The notes below the pieces were generated by a model. That model did not search any database. It worked only from the letters and a program-made list of their open reading frames with translations, and had not been told where the DNA came from. 64,000 nt of DNA from Rhodobacter sp. NTK016B (lineage in GTDB: Bacteria; Pseudomonadota; Alphaproteobacteria; Rhodobacterales; Rhodobacteraceae). The stretch covers positions 1-64,000 of the forward strand of contig NZ_JAFKOK010000010.1 in the NCBI RefSeq assembly GCF_017303295.1. The letters run 5' to 3'. Shown here in pieces: positions 8,267 to 19,000 of the stretch (its first letter is position 1; every line of letters starts with the position of its first letter). Position numbers and translations under genes: made by a program.

Positions 8267-9019
8267 ATGACCGACGACATGTCCATCGACGATTACCTCG
8301 CCCATGGCGGCAAGCTGACCTCGCCGGGCAACGTGCCCGCGCGCTACCGGGGGGAGCTGCTGCGCCTGATGGCCAGCTTCGTCGACAGCGAACTGGCGGC
8401 CTCGGCGGGCTTTGCCGACACGATCAACGACGCGCCCGGCATCAAGAGCCGTATCGCCGCCGCTCGGATCACGCTGGAAAAAGCCGATCATGCCGACCGC
8501 GTGCTGCAGATCATGGCCGAATTCGGCGTCGATACCGACCGCTACGAAGGCGTCCATCCCTGGGCCGCCCGCCTGCCCCGCGAGGCCGATATCGGAGCCA
8601 CCCGGCAGGAAGGCGACATGCGGCTGAGCGTGTTCCATTACCCGCTCGAAGGCTGGATCGACGCGGTGGTGATGAACGTGCTTCAGGGGCTGGCCGCCAA
8701 GGTGCAGTTCGGCGAGCTGTCGCAAGTCAGCTACCAGCCGCTGGCCGAGGTGTTCCGCGCCGTCGCTCCCGTTGAGGCCCGCCATGCCGAGCTGGGCATC
8801 GAAGGGCTTGCGCATATCGCGCAATCCGAGGAAGGCCGCGCCGTCGCCGAAGCCGCGCTGGCCTATTGGCGCCCGCGCGTCGCCACCGGCTTCGGCTCGG
8901 AAACCTCGGACCGTTTCGACCGGCTCAAGCGGATGGGGCTGCGCCACCGTCCCAATGCCGATCTCAAGGCCGGGTGGGAGGCGTCCGTGGACGCCACGCT
9001 CGCCGATCTCATGCTCTGA
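8267..9019 (+). CDS. Extra PaaA/PaaC-like ferritin-fold protein of the paa operon
   Basis: A 250-residue protein of the phenylacetic acid catabolic (PaaA/PaaC) family, between paaE and paaZ with a clear Shine-Dalgarno (GGGGGAGGAGAG). It retains one intact diiron motif, E170-x-x-H173 in PVEARHAELG. The first motif, EAGH in PaaA, reads KADH here (K72-H75), so one ligand is lost unless E71 substitutes. LASFVDSELAAS-type helices and VFHYPLEGWIDAVVMN are consistent with the fold. It is distinct from PaaA and PaaC, both present upstream. It may be an accessory subunit, a repair or regulatory partner, or a second oxygenase. Function unknown. Confidence 0.85.
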   Translation: MTDDMSIDDYLAHGGKLTSPGNVPARYRGELLRLMASFVDSELAASAGFADTINDAPGIKSRIAAARITLEKADHADRVLQIMAEFGVDTDRYEGVHPWAARLPREADIGATRQEGDMRLSVFHYPLEGWIDAVVMNVLQGLAAKVQFGELSQVSYQPLAEVFRAVAPVEARHAELGIEGLAHIAQSEEGRAVAEAALAYWRPRVATGFGSETSDRFDRLKRMGLRHRPNADLKAGWEASVDATLADLML

Positions 9020-9030
9020 AAGGACCCGTC

Positions 9031-11079
9031 ATGACGGATCAGACCCCCATCCGGCTGAAAAGCTATATCTGCGGCGCATGGAACCCGGGCGCGCGCGACG
9101 GCCAGCTTCTTCGCGACGCGGGCACCGGCGCACCGGTCGCGACCATCGACGCTTCGGGGATCGATATGGCCGAGGCGCTGGCCTATGGCCGCAAGTCCGG
9201 CGCGGCGCTTCGGGCGATGACCTTTCACCAGCGCGCCGAGATGCTCAAGGCGCTGGGCAAGCACCTGTCGGCGCTGAAGGATGAATTCCACGCGCTCTCG
9301 CTTGCCACGGGCGCCACGCCCCGCGATGGGATGGTCGATATCGAGGGCGGCTTTCACACGCTGTTCAGCTATTCGGGTCAGGGCCGGCGCGAACTGCCCA
9401 ATACCCGCACGCTGGTCGAGGGCAATGTCGAGCCCCTGTCCAAGGATGGCAGTTTCTCGGCGCAACATATCCTGACCCCGCTTCAGGGCGTCGCGGTGCA
9501 TATCAACGCCTTCAACTTCCCCGTCTGGGGGATGCTGGAAAAGCTCTCGCCCACGCTGCTGGCGGGGATGCCCGCGATCGTCAAACCGGCCTCGCAAACG
9601 GCCTATCTGACCGAGCTGGTCGTGCGCCGCATCGTCGAATCCGGGATCCTGCCCGAGGGCGCGCTGCAGCTCATCTGCGGCTCGACCGGCGATCTGCTGG
9701 ATCATGTGACCGAGCAGGATGTGGTGACTTTCACCGGCTCGGCCAAGACCGGGCGGATGCTGCGGACCTCGAAAGCCATCGTCGAGAATTCGGTGCGCTT
9801 CACGATGGAGGCCGACAGCCTCAATGCCGCGATCCTCGGCCCCGACGCGGTCGCGGGCACGCCGGAATTCGACCTTTTCGTCAAGGAAGTGGTGCGCGAG
9901 ATGACGGTCAAGGCGGGGCAGAAATGCACCGCTATCCGCCGCGTCATCGTGCCCCGCGCGCAGGTTCAGGCGGTGACCGAGGCGCTGGAAACCGCGCTGG
10001 CCAAGATGGGCGTGGGCCTGCCGGGAGACGAAGGCACGCGGATGGGCGCGCTCGCCTCGATGGCGCAGCGCGACGAGGTCCGCGCGCGCATCCGTGACCT
10101 GCAGGCCGAGGCCGAGATCGCGGTGGGCAACCCCGATGCCGTGACGCTGGTTTCGGGCGACCCCGATGACGGCGCCTTCCTGAACCCCGTCGTGCTTTAT
10201 TGCGACAGGCCGGGCAAAGCGCAGGCGGTCCACGATGTCGAAGCCTTCGGGCCCGTATCGACGCTCATGCCCTATGACGACCTCGGCGAAGCGGTGGTGC
10301 TCAGCCAGCGCGGCAAGGGCTCGCTCGCGGCCTCGGTCTTCACCGACTCGCCCGAAGTGGCGGAAGAGGCGGTACTGGGCATGGCGCCCTTCCACGGACG
10401 GATCCTGCTGGGCAACCGCGCCTCGGCGAAAACCTCGACCGGCCATGGCGCGCCGTTGCCGAACCTCGTCCATGGCGGACCGGGCCGCGCGGGTGGCGGC
10501 GAAGAGATGGGCGGCATTCGCGGCGTGAAACACTTCATGCAGCGCACGGCGGTGCAGGGCACGCCGAAGCTGCTCAGCGCCGTGACCGGCCGCTGGATTG
10601 CCGGTGCCCCCACGCGCGATGACAAGCACCCGTTCCGCAAATCGCTGGCCGAGTTGAAGGTCGGCGACCAGATCGTCACCGAAAAACGCGAAATCACGTT
10701 GGCCGATATCGAGCATTTCGCGGATTTCACCGGCGACACGTTCTACGCCCATATGGACGAGGACGCAGCAAAGGCGAACCCGTTCTTCGACAGCCGCGTC
10801 GCGCATGGCTACCTGATCGTGAGCTTCGCGGCGGGGCTCTTCGTGCAGCCCGATCCCGGCCCGGTGCTGGCCAATTACGGCGTCGACAACCTGCGTTTCC
10901 TGACCCCGGTCTATCCCGGCGACGTGCTGGGCGTGCAGCTGACCTGCAAGGAAATCAACCCGCGCGAAACCGCCGATCACGGCGAGGTGCGCTGGGATTG
11001 CGTCGTCACCAAGCAGGACGGCAGCCCGGTCGCGCAATACGACGTACTGACCATGGTGGCCAAGACCTGGCCTGCGTGA
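9031..11079 (+). CDS. paaZ: Bifunctional ring-opening enzyme PaaZ (aldehyde dehydrogenase + MaoC hydratase)
   Basis: A 682-residue fusion. Residues about 1-520 are an aldehyde dehydrogenase with AFNFPVWGMLEKL, TFTGSAKTGRMLR and the nucleophile C299 in KAGQKCTAIRRV. From about residue 535 a MaoC-type hotdog domain follows (ADFTGDTFYAHMDEDAA, SRVAHGYLIVS), whose Asp and His hydrate the oxepin ring. Together they hydrolyse oxepin-CoA and oxidise the semialdehyde to 3-oxo-5,6-dehydrosuberyl-CoA, the substrate of the thiolase encoded first in the operon. AAGGACC precedes the ATG. Genes for the CoA ligase (PaaK) and PaaF/G/H are not in this window. Confidence 0.97.
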   Translation: MTDQTPIRLKSYICGAWNPGARDGQLLRDAGTGAPVATIDASGIDMAEALAYGRKSGAALRAMTFHQRAEMLKALGKHLSALKDEFHALSLATGATPRDGMVDIEGGFHTLFSYSGQGRRELPNTRTLVEGNVEPLSKDGSFSAQHILTPLQGVAVHINAFNFPVWGMLEKLSPTLLAGMPAIVKPASQTAYLTELVVRRIVESGILPEGALQLICGSTGDLLDHVTEQDVVTFTGSAKTGRMLRTSKAIVENSVRFTMEADSLNAAILGPDAVAGTPEFDLFVKEVVREMTVKAGQKCTAIRRVIVPRAQVQAVTEALETALAKMGVGLPGDEGTRMGALASMAQRDEVRARIRDLQAEAEIAVGNPDAVTLVSGDPDDGAFLNPVVLYCDRPGKAQAVHDVEAFGPVSTLMPYDDLGEAVVLSQRGKGSLAASVFTDSPEVAEEAVLGMAPFHGRILLGNRASAKTSTGHGAPLPNLVHGGPGRAGGGEEMGGIRGVKHFMQRTAVQGTPKLLSAVTGRWIAGAPTRDDKHPFRKSLAELKVGDQIVTEKREITLADIEHFADFTGDTFYAHMDEDAAKANPFFDSRVAHGYLIVSFAAGLFVQPDPGPVLANYGVDNLRFLTPVYPGDVLGVQLTCKEINPRETADHGEVRWDCVVTKQDGSPVAQYDVLTMVAKTWPA

Positions 11080-11099
11080 GCGCCCGCGTGAAGACGCCC

Positions 11100-11123
11100 G
11101 ACCGCGCGCCCGGTGGCGCGGTC
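11100..11123 (+). terminator. GC hairpin after paaZ
   Basis: GACCGCGC (11100-11107) pairs with GCGCGGTC (11116-11123) around an 8-nt loop, 20 bp after the paaZ stop. No U-tract follows directly, but a family B repeat (GAGTATTTC) does, and a second hairpin lies 25 bp further on. Confidence 0.6.
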
Positions 11124-11124
11124 G

Positions 11125-11152
11125 CCTGAGTATTTCAAGCAGAGTGAGGGGG
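11125..11152 (+). repeat. Family B repeat after paaZ
   Basis: CCTGAGTATTTCAAGCAGAG then TGAGGGGG matches the family B core with one change in the CAGAATGAA half. It sits in sense orientation directly downstream of the paa operon, between two hairpins. Confidence 0.65.
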
Positions 11153-11173
11153 CTTAACGCTTTCTTAAGCCCC
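11149..11173. terminator. Convergent terminator between paaZ and the DMT transporter gene
   Basis: GGGGCTTAA (11149-11157) pairs with TTAAGCCCC (11165-11173) around a 7-nt loop, followed on the plus strand by ATCTTTAATC. It lies between two convergent genes and could serve both. A family A copy (11173-11201) starts at its last base and runs into the end of the transporter gene. Confidence 0.65.
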
Positions 11174-11201
11174 ATCTTTAATCTCTATATATCCTCGGGG
11201 G
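11173..11201 (-). repeat. Family A repeat at the 3' end of the DMT transporter gene
   Basis: CATCTTTAATCTCTATATAT then CCTCGGGGG is a diverged family A copy. It overlaps the last codons and stop of the minus-strand transporter. A GC hairpin follows inside the coding region (CCAGAGGGGGC at 11205-11215 with GCCCCCTCTGG at 11221-11231), so repeat and hairpin together seem to have become part of the gene end. Confidence 0.55.
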
Positions 11202-12111
11202 TGTCCAGAGGGGGCAGACGGCCCCCTCTGGCCCGCACCCGCCGCCAGAGCCGCCCGTCAAGGACCAAGAGCCCCAGCGCGATCAACGCCATGCCCGCGA
11301 CATGGCGGGGGGCGAGCGCCTCGCCGAGAAAGGCGATGCCCAGTGCCACGGCGCTGACGGGCACGAGAAAGGTCACGAGAAACGCGTTGACCGCGCCCGC
11401 GCTGGCGATGAGGTGGAAATACAGCCCATAGGCGCAGGCCGTCGACAGCACGGCCAGTCCCAGAAGCGCGGCCATGACCGGCAGGGGCGGCAGCGACAGC
11501 ATCCAGGGCCGGTCGATCAGCGCGACCAGCGGCAAGAGGATCAGCGTCGCGCAGGCCAGTTGCCCCAGCGCCAGCGACAGCGGCGCGAGTCCCATCGCCT
11601 TGAACCGCCGCGCCCAGACGCCGGCCAGCGCATAACTGAGCGCGGCGCAGAGACAGGCGCCCTGCGCCCACAGCGCGCCGCCATCGCTGGCATGTCCCAG
11701 CATCACCGCGACGCCCGCAAAGCCGGTCAGCACGCCCAGCGCCTTGGGCCAGCTCAGGCGTTCGTCCTGTGTCGCCAGGTGCGCCACCACCACGCCCCAG
11801 AGCGGTGTGGTCGCGTTCAGGATCGAGGCCAGCCCCGACGATATCTGCCCCTGCGCCACGACATAGAGCGAGAAGGGCACAACATTGTTGAGAAACCCCA
11901 TCACCAGAAGCGCGGCCCAGACCGCCCGCCCGCGTGGCAGAGCCACCCCGAGCGCGGGCAGCGCGAACGCCAGAACCAAGGCGGCCAGCCCGACACGGAT
12001 CAGCACGATGGTCAGGGGCGGCAGCCACGGTACGGCCACGCCCACGAAAAAGAACGATCCGCCCCACAGGACGGAGAGAAGGATCAGGCTCAGCCAGTCT
12101 TTGCCGGACAT
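11185..12111 (-). CDS. DMT-superfamily (EamA) inner-membrane transporter
   Basis: A 308-residue protein with about ten hydrophobic segments in two EamA repeats. The first begins LSLILLSVLWGGSFFFVGVA and RVGLAALVLAFALPAL; the second has LSYALAGVWARRF and ALGIAFLGEALAPRHVAG. Such proteins export amino acids, metabolites or drugs; the substrate cannot be predicted. The start at 12111 follows GGGAGA and was preferred to an upstream in-frame Met at 12138. It converges on paaZ. The last residues (PPLDTPEDI) are encoded across a family A repeat and a GC hairpin. Confidence 0.9.
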   Translation of the reverse strand: MSGKDWLSLILLSVLWGGSFFFVGVAVPWLPPLTIVLIRVGLAALVLAFALPALGVALPRGRAVWAALLVMGFLNNVVPFSLYVVAQGQISSGLASILNATTPLWGVVVAHLATQDERLSWPKALGVLTGFAGVAVMLGHASDGGALWAQGACLCAALSYALAGVWARRFKAMGLAPLSLALGQLACATLILLPLVALIDRPWMLSLPPLPVMAALLGLAVLSTACAYGLYFHLIASAGAVNAFLVTFLVPVSAVALGIAFLGEALAPRHVAGMALIALGLLVLDGRLWRRVRARGGRLPPLDTPEDI

Positions 12112-12184
12112 CGGGGTCTCCCTTGCGTGTCGGAACACCCTGCCCGCTCCGGGTCGCGCGGGACGACCCGGATGTTGCGCAAAG

Positions 12185-12577
12185 TCAGTTGTCGCGGGTC
12201 CAGGTCTGGTCGCGGCAGATGAACAGCACGCAGCCCGCCACGATCAGCCGATCCCCTTCCAGATCCATCCGCGAGCGATAGGTCTGGTCGCGGTCGGGTG
12301 CATAGATCTGCCCGTCACGGTATTCGCCATTGCCGTGCGGCTCCATGTCCCAGACGATCTGGCGGCCATTATTGGGCGATTGCAGCGCATTGCCCCCGCC
12401 GTCATAGCTTTCGATCAGCGTCCCGCAAAGCGTGTTGCCGCACATCGATATCTGGATGACGCCGTAATTGCCGTTATCGTCGGGCTGGGTGCGCCAGCGG
12501 CCCTCGGCCGGATCGGCGAGCGCGGCTGATGCGCTCAGGGCCAGCCCGGCGGCAAAGGCGAGAATCGCGGTTTTCAT
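12185..12577 (-). CDS. DUF2147-family secreted protein
   Basis: A 130-residue protein with a clear signal peptide (MKTAILAFAAGLALSASAALA, cleaved before DPAEG). The DUF2147 pattern follows: EGRWRT near the mature N-terminus, two Cys around MCGNTLCGTLIE, GRQIVWDM, GEYRDGQIYAPDR and a last strand GCVLFICRDQTWTR. Probably periplasmic. No reaction is known for the family. Shine-Dalgarno GGGAGGA precedes the ATG. Confidence 0.9.
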   Translation of the reverse strand: MKTAILAFAAGLALSASAALADPAEGRWRTQPDDNGNYGVIQISMCGNTLCGTLIESYDGGGNALQSPNNGRQIVWDMEPHGNGEYRDGQIYAPDRDQTYRSRMDLEGDRLIVAGCVLFICRDQTWTRDN

Positions 12578-12647
12578 GCTAAGTCCTCCCGTTTTCGCGC
12601 AGCATCCTCCAGCACCGGGTTTCTGGCAAGCATCGCGTCGCGTCGCG

Positions 12648-13064
12648 TCAGTCCCCGCGCATCGCTTCGGCGATCACGGCCATGTCGTCTGCGGTGATCT
12701 CGAACAGGCCGTAGCGGAAGGGCGCGCCCCAATGCGGTCCGCCGAAGGACAGGTGTTCCAGCAAGGGCCGGATCGGCGCGTCCTGCGTCGCCTGCCAATG
12801 CACATCGCGGCGAAACGCCGTGTCGCCATTCCCCATCTCGCCGCGATAGATCGGGCCGTCGGCCACCACGCCGAGGGCGGTGAAGGCCTGCCGTTGCTCG
12901 CCGCCGCGCATCTGCTGCCGGGGCGAGTAATAGACCACCCTATCGCCGGGACGGAGGCGCCGCAGGGGCGCCTCCTTGCCGTGGTTAACCTGCATGAAGC
13001 CGCCCTGCCGCCCGACGGCGACGTGATCGGCCGAGGCCACGGCGATCCAGTTGCGCGGGCTCAT
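12648..13064 (-). CDS. EVE-domain protein
   Basis: A 138-residue protein of the EVE/PUA-like fold (UPF0310): [20 protein letters not shown] at the start, [32 protein letters not shown] and a late [15 protein letters not shown] strand. EVE domains bind modified bases in RNA or DNA in related proteins. The substrate here is unknown. The start overlaps the stop of the upstream VOC-family gene by four bases, so the two are one transcript. Confidence 0.9.
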   Translation of the reverse strand: MSPRNWIAVASADHVAVGRQGGFMQVNHGKEAPLRRLRPGDRVVYYSPRQQMRGGEQRQAFTALGVVADGPIYRGEMGNGDTAFRRDVHWQATQDAPIRPLLEHLSFGGPHWGAPFRYGLFEITADDMAVIAEAMRGD

Positions 13065-13441
13065 TGCGGGTTCGCCGCGGGCACGTAGACGCGCAGGCGG
13101 TGGCCGTCGGGATCGGCCAGCATGAAGGCCTGACCGAAAGGCAGCGCCATGACCGGGTGCAGGATCGTCGCCCCCTGCCCCGCCAGACGGTCGTGCAGCG
13201 CGGTGAGCGCGGGCAGGTCCGGGGCCACGGCGTTAAGCTCGCTCGCGCCGGGCTGCGCGTCGCCTACCGGCGGCTGGACCTCGCTGCGGCGCCACAGGCC
13301 AAGGCGCGCGCCGTCGCCCAGCTTGAGCATGGTGAAATCGGCGGCCTCGTAGAGCACGGGCGCGTTTAGCGCATCGGCGTAGAACGCGGTGCTCGCCGGG
13401 ATGTCGGTGACATACTGGATGACCATCGGGGTGGACTGCAT
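13061..13441 (-). CDS. VOC-family (glyoxalase-like) protein
   Basis: A 126-residue protein with the paired beta-alpha-beta-beta-beta modules of the vicinal oxygen chelate fold: [34 protein letters not shown], then [18 protein letters not shown] at the C-terminus. Lyase, dioxygenase and resistance functions occur in this superfamily and cannot be told apart here. Shine-Dalgarno AAGGAGG supports the ATG at 13441. First gene of a two-gene unit with the EVE-domain gene. Confidence 0.88.
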   Translation of the reverse strand: MQSTPMVIQYVTDIPASTAFYADALNAPVLYEAADFTMLKLGDGARLGLWRRSEVQPPVGDAQPGASELNAVAPDLPALTALHDRLAGQGATILHPVMALPFGQAFMLADPDGHRLRVYVPAANPQ

Positions 13442-13455
13442 GGAAGCCTCCTTGA

Positions 13456-15450
<1,995 letters not shown>

Positions 15451-15479
15451 TCCGTCCGGATCGGCCATGAGGGGTCACC

Positions 15480-16511
15480 GTGGCTTCCGATCGTAGCAAC
15501 GAGGCCGATTATGTCCGCCCCGTGCGACGTCTCGTCATCGGGGTGCTCGCGCTGGTCCTTCTGGCGCTGTTCCTGCTCTGGCGCATCGACAGCCCCCGGA
15601 TCGAACGCTTCCGCACCGCTGTGGTCGATGCCGTCGTGCCCAATATGGAATGGGCGATGGCGCCGGTGACGCGCGTCGCGCGGATGATCGAGGATTTCCG
15701 GTCCTACACCCGCATCTACGAGCAGAATCAGGAACTGCGCCGCGAACTGCAACAGATGCGCGCGTGGCGCGAGGCGGCACTGCAGCTTGAGCAGCGCAAT
15801 GCCCAGCTTCTGGACATGGCGCGCGTGCGACTGGACCCGCAGCTGACGCATGTGACGGGCGTGGTGATGGCCGATGCGGGCAGTCCCTATCGCCAATCGG
15901 TGCTGCTGAACGTTGGCGCGCGCGACGGCATTGTCGATGGCTGGGCGGTGATGGACGGGCTGGGCCTTGCGGGGCGCATCGCGGGCGTGGGCGACCGCTC
16001 GTCGCGGGTGATCCTGCTGACCGATTCCAACAGCCGGGTGCCGGTCATCGTGCAGCCCTCAGGCCAGCGCGCGCTGATTTCGGGCGACAACACGCCCCTG
16101 CCGGTTCTGGATTTCGTCGAGAATGCCGAAACCCTGCGCCCCGGCGACCGGGTGGTCAGCGCCTCGGATGGCGGGGTCTTCCCGCCCGGCCTGCTGGTGG
16201 GCGAGATCGTCATGGCGACGGACGGGCGTATGCGGGTGCGGCTGGCTGCCGATTACGGGCGGCTCGATTTCCTGCGCGTGCTGCGTTCGCGTCCGGCCGA
16301 ACGGATCGAGCAATCGGGAACGCTGCTGCGCCCGGTGACCGAGGATGGCGAGCTGATCGATCCCATGACCGGCCATACCGCGCCGCCGCCGATTCCCGAT
16401 ATTGTCCCCGATCCGGTCGACGGGACCCTGCCGCAGATCCCTGCTCTGCCGGTCCCCGGCGCCGAACCGCCCGAGGCCGGGACCGATCCCGCCGGCAGCA
16501 GCGGGGGCTGA
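15480..16511 (+). CDS. mreC: Rod-shape-determining protein MreC
   Basis: A 343-residue bitopic protein: membrane anchor about residues 17-36, a coiled coil about 70-105 (QELRRELQQMRAWREAAL) and the periplasmic MreC beta domain (GVVMADAGSPYRQSVLLNVG, GLAGRIAGVGDRSSRVILL). A proline-rich tail (about 290-343) ends in GSSGG. MreC links MreB to PBP2. The start is a GTG at 15480, supported by GAGGGG just upstream. The Pro-rich tail is longer than in E. coli. Confidence 0.95.
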   Translation: MASDRSNEADYVRPVRRLVIGVLALVLLALFLLWRIDSPRIERFRTAVVDAVVPNMEWAMAPVTRVARMIEDFRSYTRIYEQNQELRRELQQMRAWREAALQLEQRNAQLLDMARVRLDPQLTHVTGVVMADAGSPYRQSVLLNVGARDGIVDGWAVMDGLGLAGRIAGVGDRSSRVILLTDSNSRVPVIVQPSGQRALISGDNTPLPVLDFVENAETLRPGDRVVSASDGGVFPPGLLVGEIVMATDGRMRVRLAADYGRLDFLRVLRSRPAERIEQSGTLLRPVTEDGELIDPMTGHTAPPPIPDIVPDPVDGTLPQIPALPVPGAEPPEAGTDPAGSSGG

Positions 16512-16514
16512 ACC

Positions 16515-17054
16515 ATGGGCGAGTTCTGGCGTCTCGATACGCTCTCCTATCTGGGCTTGTGGCTGTTCCTTTCAGCCGTGGCGATCCTGGGTCGGATCCT
16601 GCCGCTGTCCAACCCCTATGGCGGCTGGCCCGCGCCCGATTTCCTGCTGGCGCTGACCTTTGCGTGGATCCTGCGGCGGCCCAGCCAGATCCCGGCGGTG
16701 GCCGTGGTCGCGGTCTTCCTGATCGAAGATCTGTTCCTGATGCGCCCGCCCGGCCTGTGGGCGCTGGCGGTGCTGGTGGGCAGCGAATTCCTGCGCCGCC
16801 GCAGTCAGGTCGTGCGCGAGATGAACCTGCTTCTGGAATGGGGCATGGTGGCGGGCGTGATGTTGGCCATGACCGTGGCGAACCGGCTGGCACTCGTGAT
16901 CGTGATGTCGCCGCGCGACCCGATCGACTTGAGCGCGGCCAAGCTTGCGGTCACAATCGCGGTCTATCCGCTGGTGGTCTGGGTGCTTCAGGGCGTGTTG
17001 CGCGTGCGCAAACCCGCGACCGGCGAAGTCGATGAATTGGGGCGCAAGCTATGA
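16515..17054 (+). CDS. mreD: Rod-shape-determining membrane protein MreD
   Basis: A 179-residue hydrophobic protein with about five membrane segments (LGLWLFLSAVAILGRILPL, DFLLALTFAWILRR, ALAVLVGSEFLRRR). It is identified as MreD from position between mreC and mrdA and from its size and topology; MreD is poorly conserved at sequence level. It starts 3 bp after mreC and overlaps mrdA by ATGA (17051-17054). Confidence 0.88.
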   Translation: MGEFWRLDTLSYLGLWLFLSAVAILGRILPLSNPYGGWPAPDFLLALTFAWILRRPSQIPAVAVVAVFLIEDLFLMRPPGLWALAVLVGSEFLRRRSQVVREMNLLLEWGMVAGVMLAMTVANRLALVIVMSPRDPIDLSAAKLAVTIAVYPLVVWVLQGVLRVRKPATGEVDELGRKL

Positions 17055-19000
17055 AACGATCGCCCAAGGACAACGAAGATTCTGCCCGCCGGATCTCGCG
17101 TCGCGCCGCCCTTCTGGGTGGGGCGCAGCTGGTTTTCGCCGGGGTTCTGGTGCTGCGCATGCGGTCGCTGCAGCTGGGCCAGTCCGAGGAATTCCGCCTT
17201 CTGGCCGAAGAAAACCGCATCAATATCCGCCTGCTGCCGCCCGCGCGCGGGGTCATCTATGATCGCGCCGGCGCGGTGCTGGCGACGAACGTTCAGAACT
17301 ACCGCATCGTTCTGGTGCGCGAGGATGCGGGCGAGCCGCGCGAAGCGCTGGAACGGCTGGCGCAGATCATCGCGCTCACGCCTGAGGATATCGAGCGGGC
17401 CGAGCGCGAGATCATGCGCCACCGGCCTTTCGTGCCGGTGACCATCGCCGACCAGCTCAACTGGGAAGAAGTCGCCCGCGTCGCCGCCAATGCCCCGGCT
17501 ATGCCCGGCGTCACGCCCGAGGTGGGCTGGACCCGCTTCTACCCGTTCGGCGCGGAATTCGCGCATTCGGTGGGCTATGTCGGCCCGGTCTCCGAACGCG
17601 ATCTGGAAGCGCGCGAGAATCCCGACCCGCTCTTGATGATCCCGCGCTTTCAGATCGGCAAGATCGGCGTCGAGCGGGAATACGAGGAAACCCTGCGCGG
17701 CTCGGCCGGACACCGCCGGATCGAGGTCAATGCCGTGGGCCGCGAAATGCGCGAGCTTGACCGGCAAGAGGGCGATCCCGGCTCGAATGTGCGCCTGACG
17801 CTGGACCGTCAGCTTCAGGCCTTCACGCTGGCGCGGCTGGGCGAGGAAAGCGCCTCGGCGGTGGTGATGGAGGTGCAGACCGGCAACGTGCTGGCGCTGG
17901 CCTCGGCCCCGTCCTTTGACCCCAACCTGTTCGTGCGCGGGATCTCGGTGGCCGATTACGCCGCTTTGCGCGACAACGATCACCGCCCGATGTCGAACAA
18001 GACCGTGCAGGGCGCCTATCCACCCGGCTCGACCTTCAAGATGGTGACCGCGCTGGCGGCGTTCGAAGCCGGGCTTTCCACACCCGACGAGCGGGTCTTC
18101 TGTCCCGGTTATCTCGATGCCGCGGGCCGCCGGTTCCATTGCTGGAACCGCGGCGGGCACGGGCGCGTCAACCTGACCTCGGCTCTGGCCGAAAGCTGCG
18201 ACGTGTTTTTCTACGACTTGTCGCAGCGCGTCGGCATCGACCGGATCAACGCCATGGCCGAGCGGCTGGGGCTGGGCATTCGCTATGACCTGCCGCTGTC
18301 AGGTGTATCGTCGGGGCTGAACCCGTCGCGGGAATGGAAACGCGACCGGCGCGGGGCGGATTGGGTGATCGGCGACACGATCAATGCCTCGATCGGTCAG
18401 GGCTATGTTCTGGCCACGCCGCTGCAACTGGCAGTGATGACCTGCCGTCTGGCCACCAACCGCGCGATCTTGCCCCGGCTCATCCACAGCATCGACGATG
18501 TCGAACAACCGATCCCCGACCAGCCGCCGCTGGGCCTGACACCCGCCGTTCTGGCGCAGGTGCAGCGCGGGATGTGGGAAGTGTCGAACTCGAACCGGGG
18601 CACGGCCTACCGCTCGCGCATCGTCAATACCGAGCAGCGCATGGCGGGCAAGACCGGCAGCTCGCAGGTCTTCTCGATCACCGCCGCCGAACGCGCGGCG
18701 GGGATCCGCAGTCAGGACCAGCTGCCGTGGAACCGGCGCGATCACGCGCTGTTCGTCTGCTATGCCCCCGATGTGGACCCGCGCTACGCGGTGTCGGTCG
18801 TGGTCGAGCATGGCGGCGGCGGCTCGTCGGTGGCGGCCCCTATCGCCCGCGACATCATCCTTGCCGCGCAGAATGGCGGCCTGCCCGCGCTCGAGTCCTA
18901 TCCCACGCCGCAGCGCAACCGGATCGAGACGATGATCCGCACGATCAGCGACCAGATCGGCCCGCCCGCCACCCCCGACAACGGGCGGAGCCGCGCATGA
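17051..19000 (+). CDS. mrdA: Penicillin-binding protein 2 (elongasome transpeptidase)
   Basis: A 649-residue class B PBP: short cytosolic tail, membrane anchor about 20-40, PBP dimerisation domain (about 60-240, PARGVIYDRAGAVLATN) and transpeptidase domain. The nucleophile is S327 in PPGSTFKM, the second motif is S382-C-D and the third K534-TG (GKTGSSQVF). It cross-links peptidoglycan during lateral growth with RodA, encoded next. It overlaps both neighbours by four bases. Confidence 0.97.
   Translation: MKRSPKDNEDSARRISRRAALLGGAQLVFAGVLVLRMRSLQLGQSEEFRLLAEENRINIRLLPPARGVIYDRAGAVLATNVQNYRIVLVREDAGEPREALERLAQIIALTPEDIERAEREIMRHRPFVPVTIADQLNWEEVARVAANAPAMPGVTPEVGWTRFYPFGAEFAHSVGYVGPVSERDLEARENPDPLLMIPRFQIGKIGVEREYEETLRGSAGHRRIEVNAVGREMRELDRQEGDPGSNVRLTLDRQLQAFTLARLGEESASAVVMEVQTGNVLALASAPSFDPNLFVRGISVADYAALRDNDHRPMSNKTVQGAYPPGSTFKMVTALAAFEAGLSTPDERVFCPGYLDAAGRRFHCWNRGGHGRVNLTSALAESCDVFFYDLSQRVGIDRINAMAERLGLGIRYDLPLSGVSSGLNPSREWKRDRRGADWVIGDTINASIGQGYVLATPLQLAVMTCRLATNRAILPRLIHSIDDVEQPIPDQPPLGLTPAVLAQVQRGMWEVSNSNRGTAYRSRIVNTEQRMAGKTGSSQVFSITAAERAAGIRSQDQLPWNRRDHALFVCYAPDVDPRYAVSVVVEHGGGGSSVAAPIARDIILAAQNGGLPALESYPTPQRNRIETMIRTISDQIGPPATPDNGRSRA

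Noticed and set aside
11302-12222. Long plus-strand open frame opposite the DMT transporter
   Set aside because: It is the antisense shadow of a GC-rich gene, with a low-complexity composition (Gln/Arg/His/Gly) and no ribosome-binding site. Similar long antisense frames occur over leuA, recQ and glmM.
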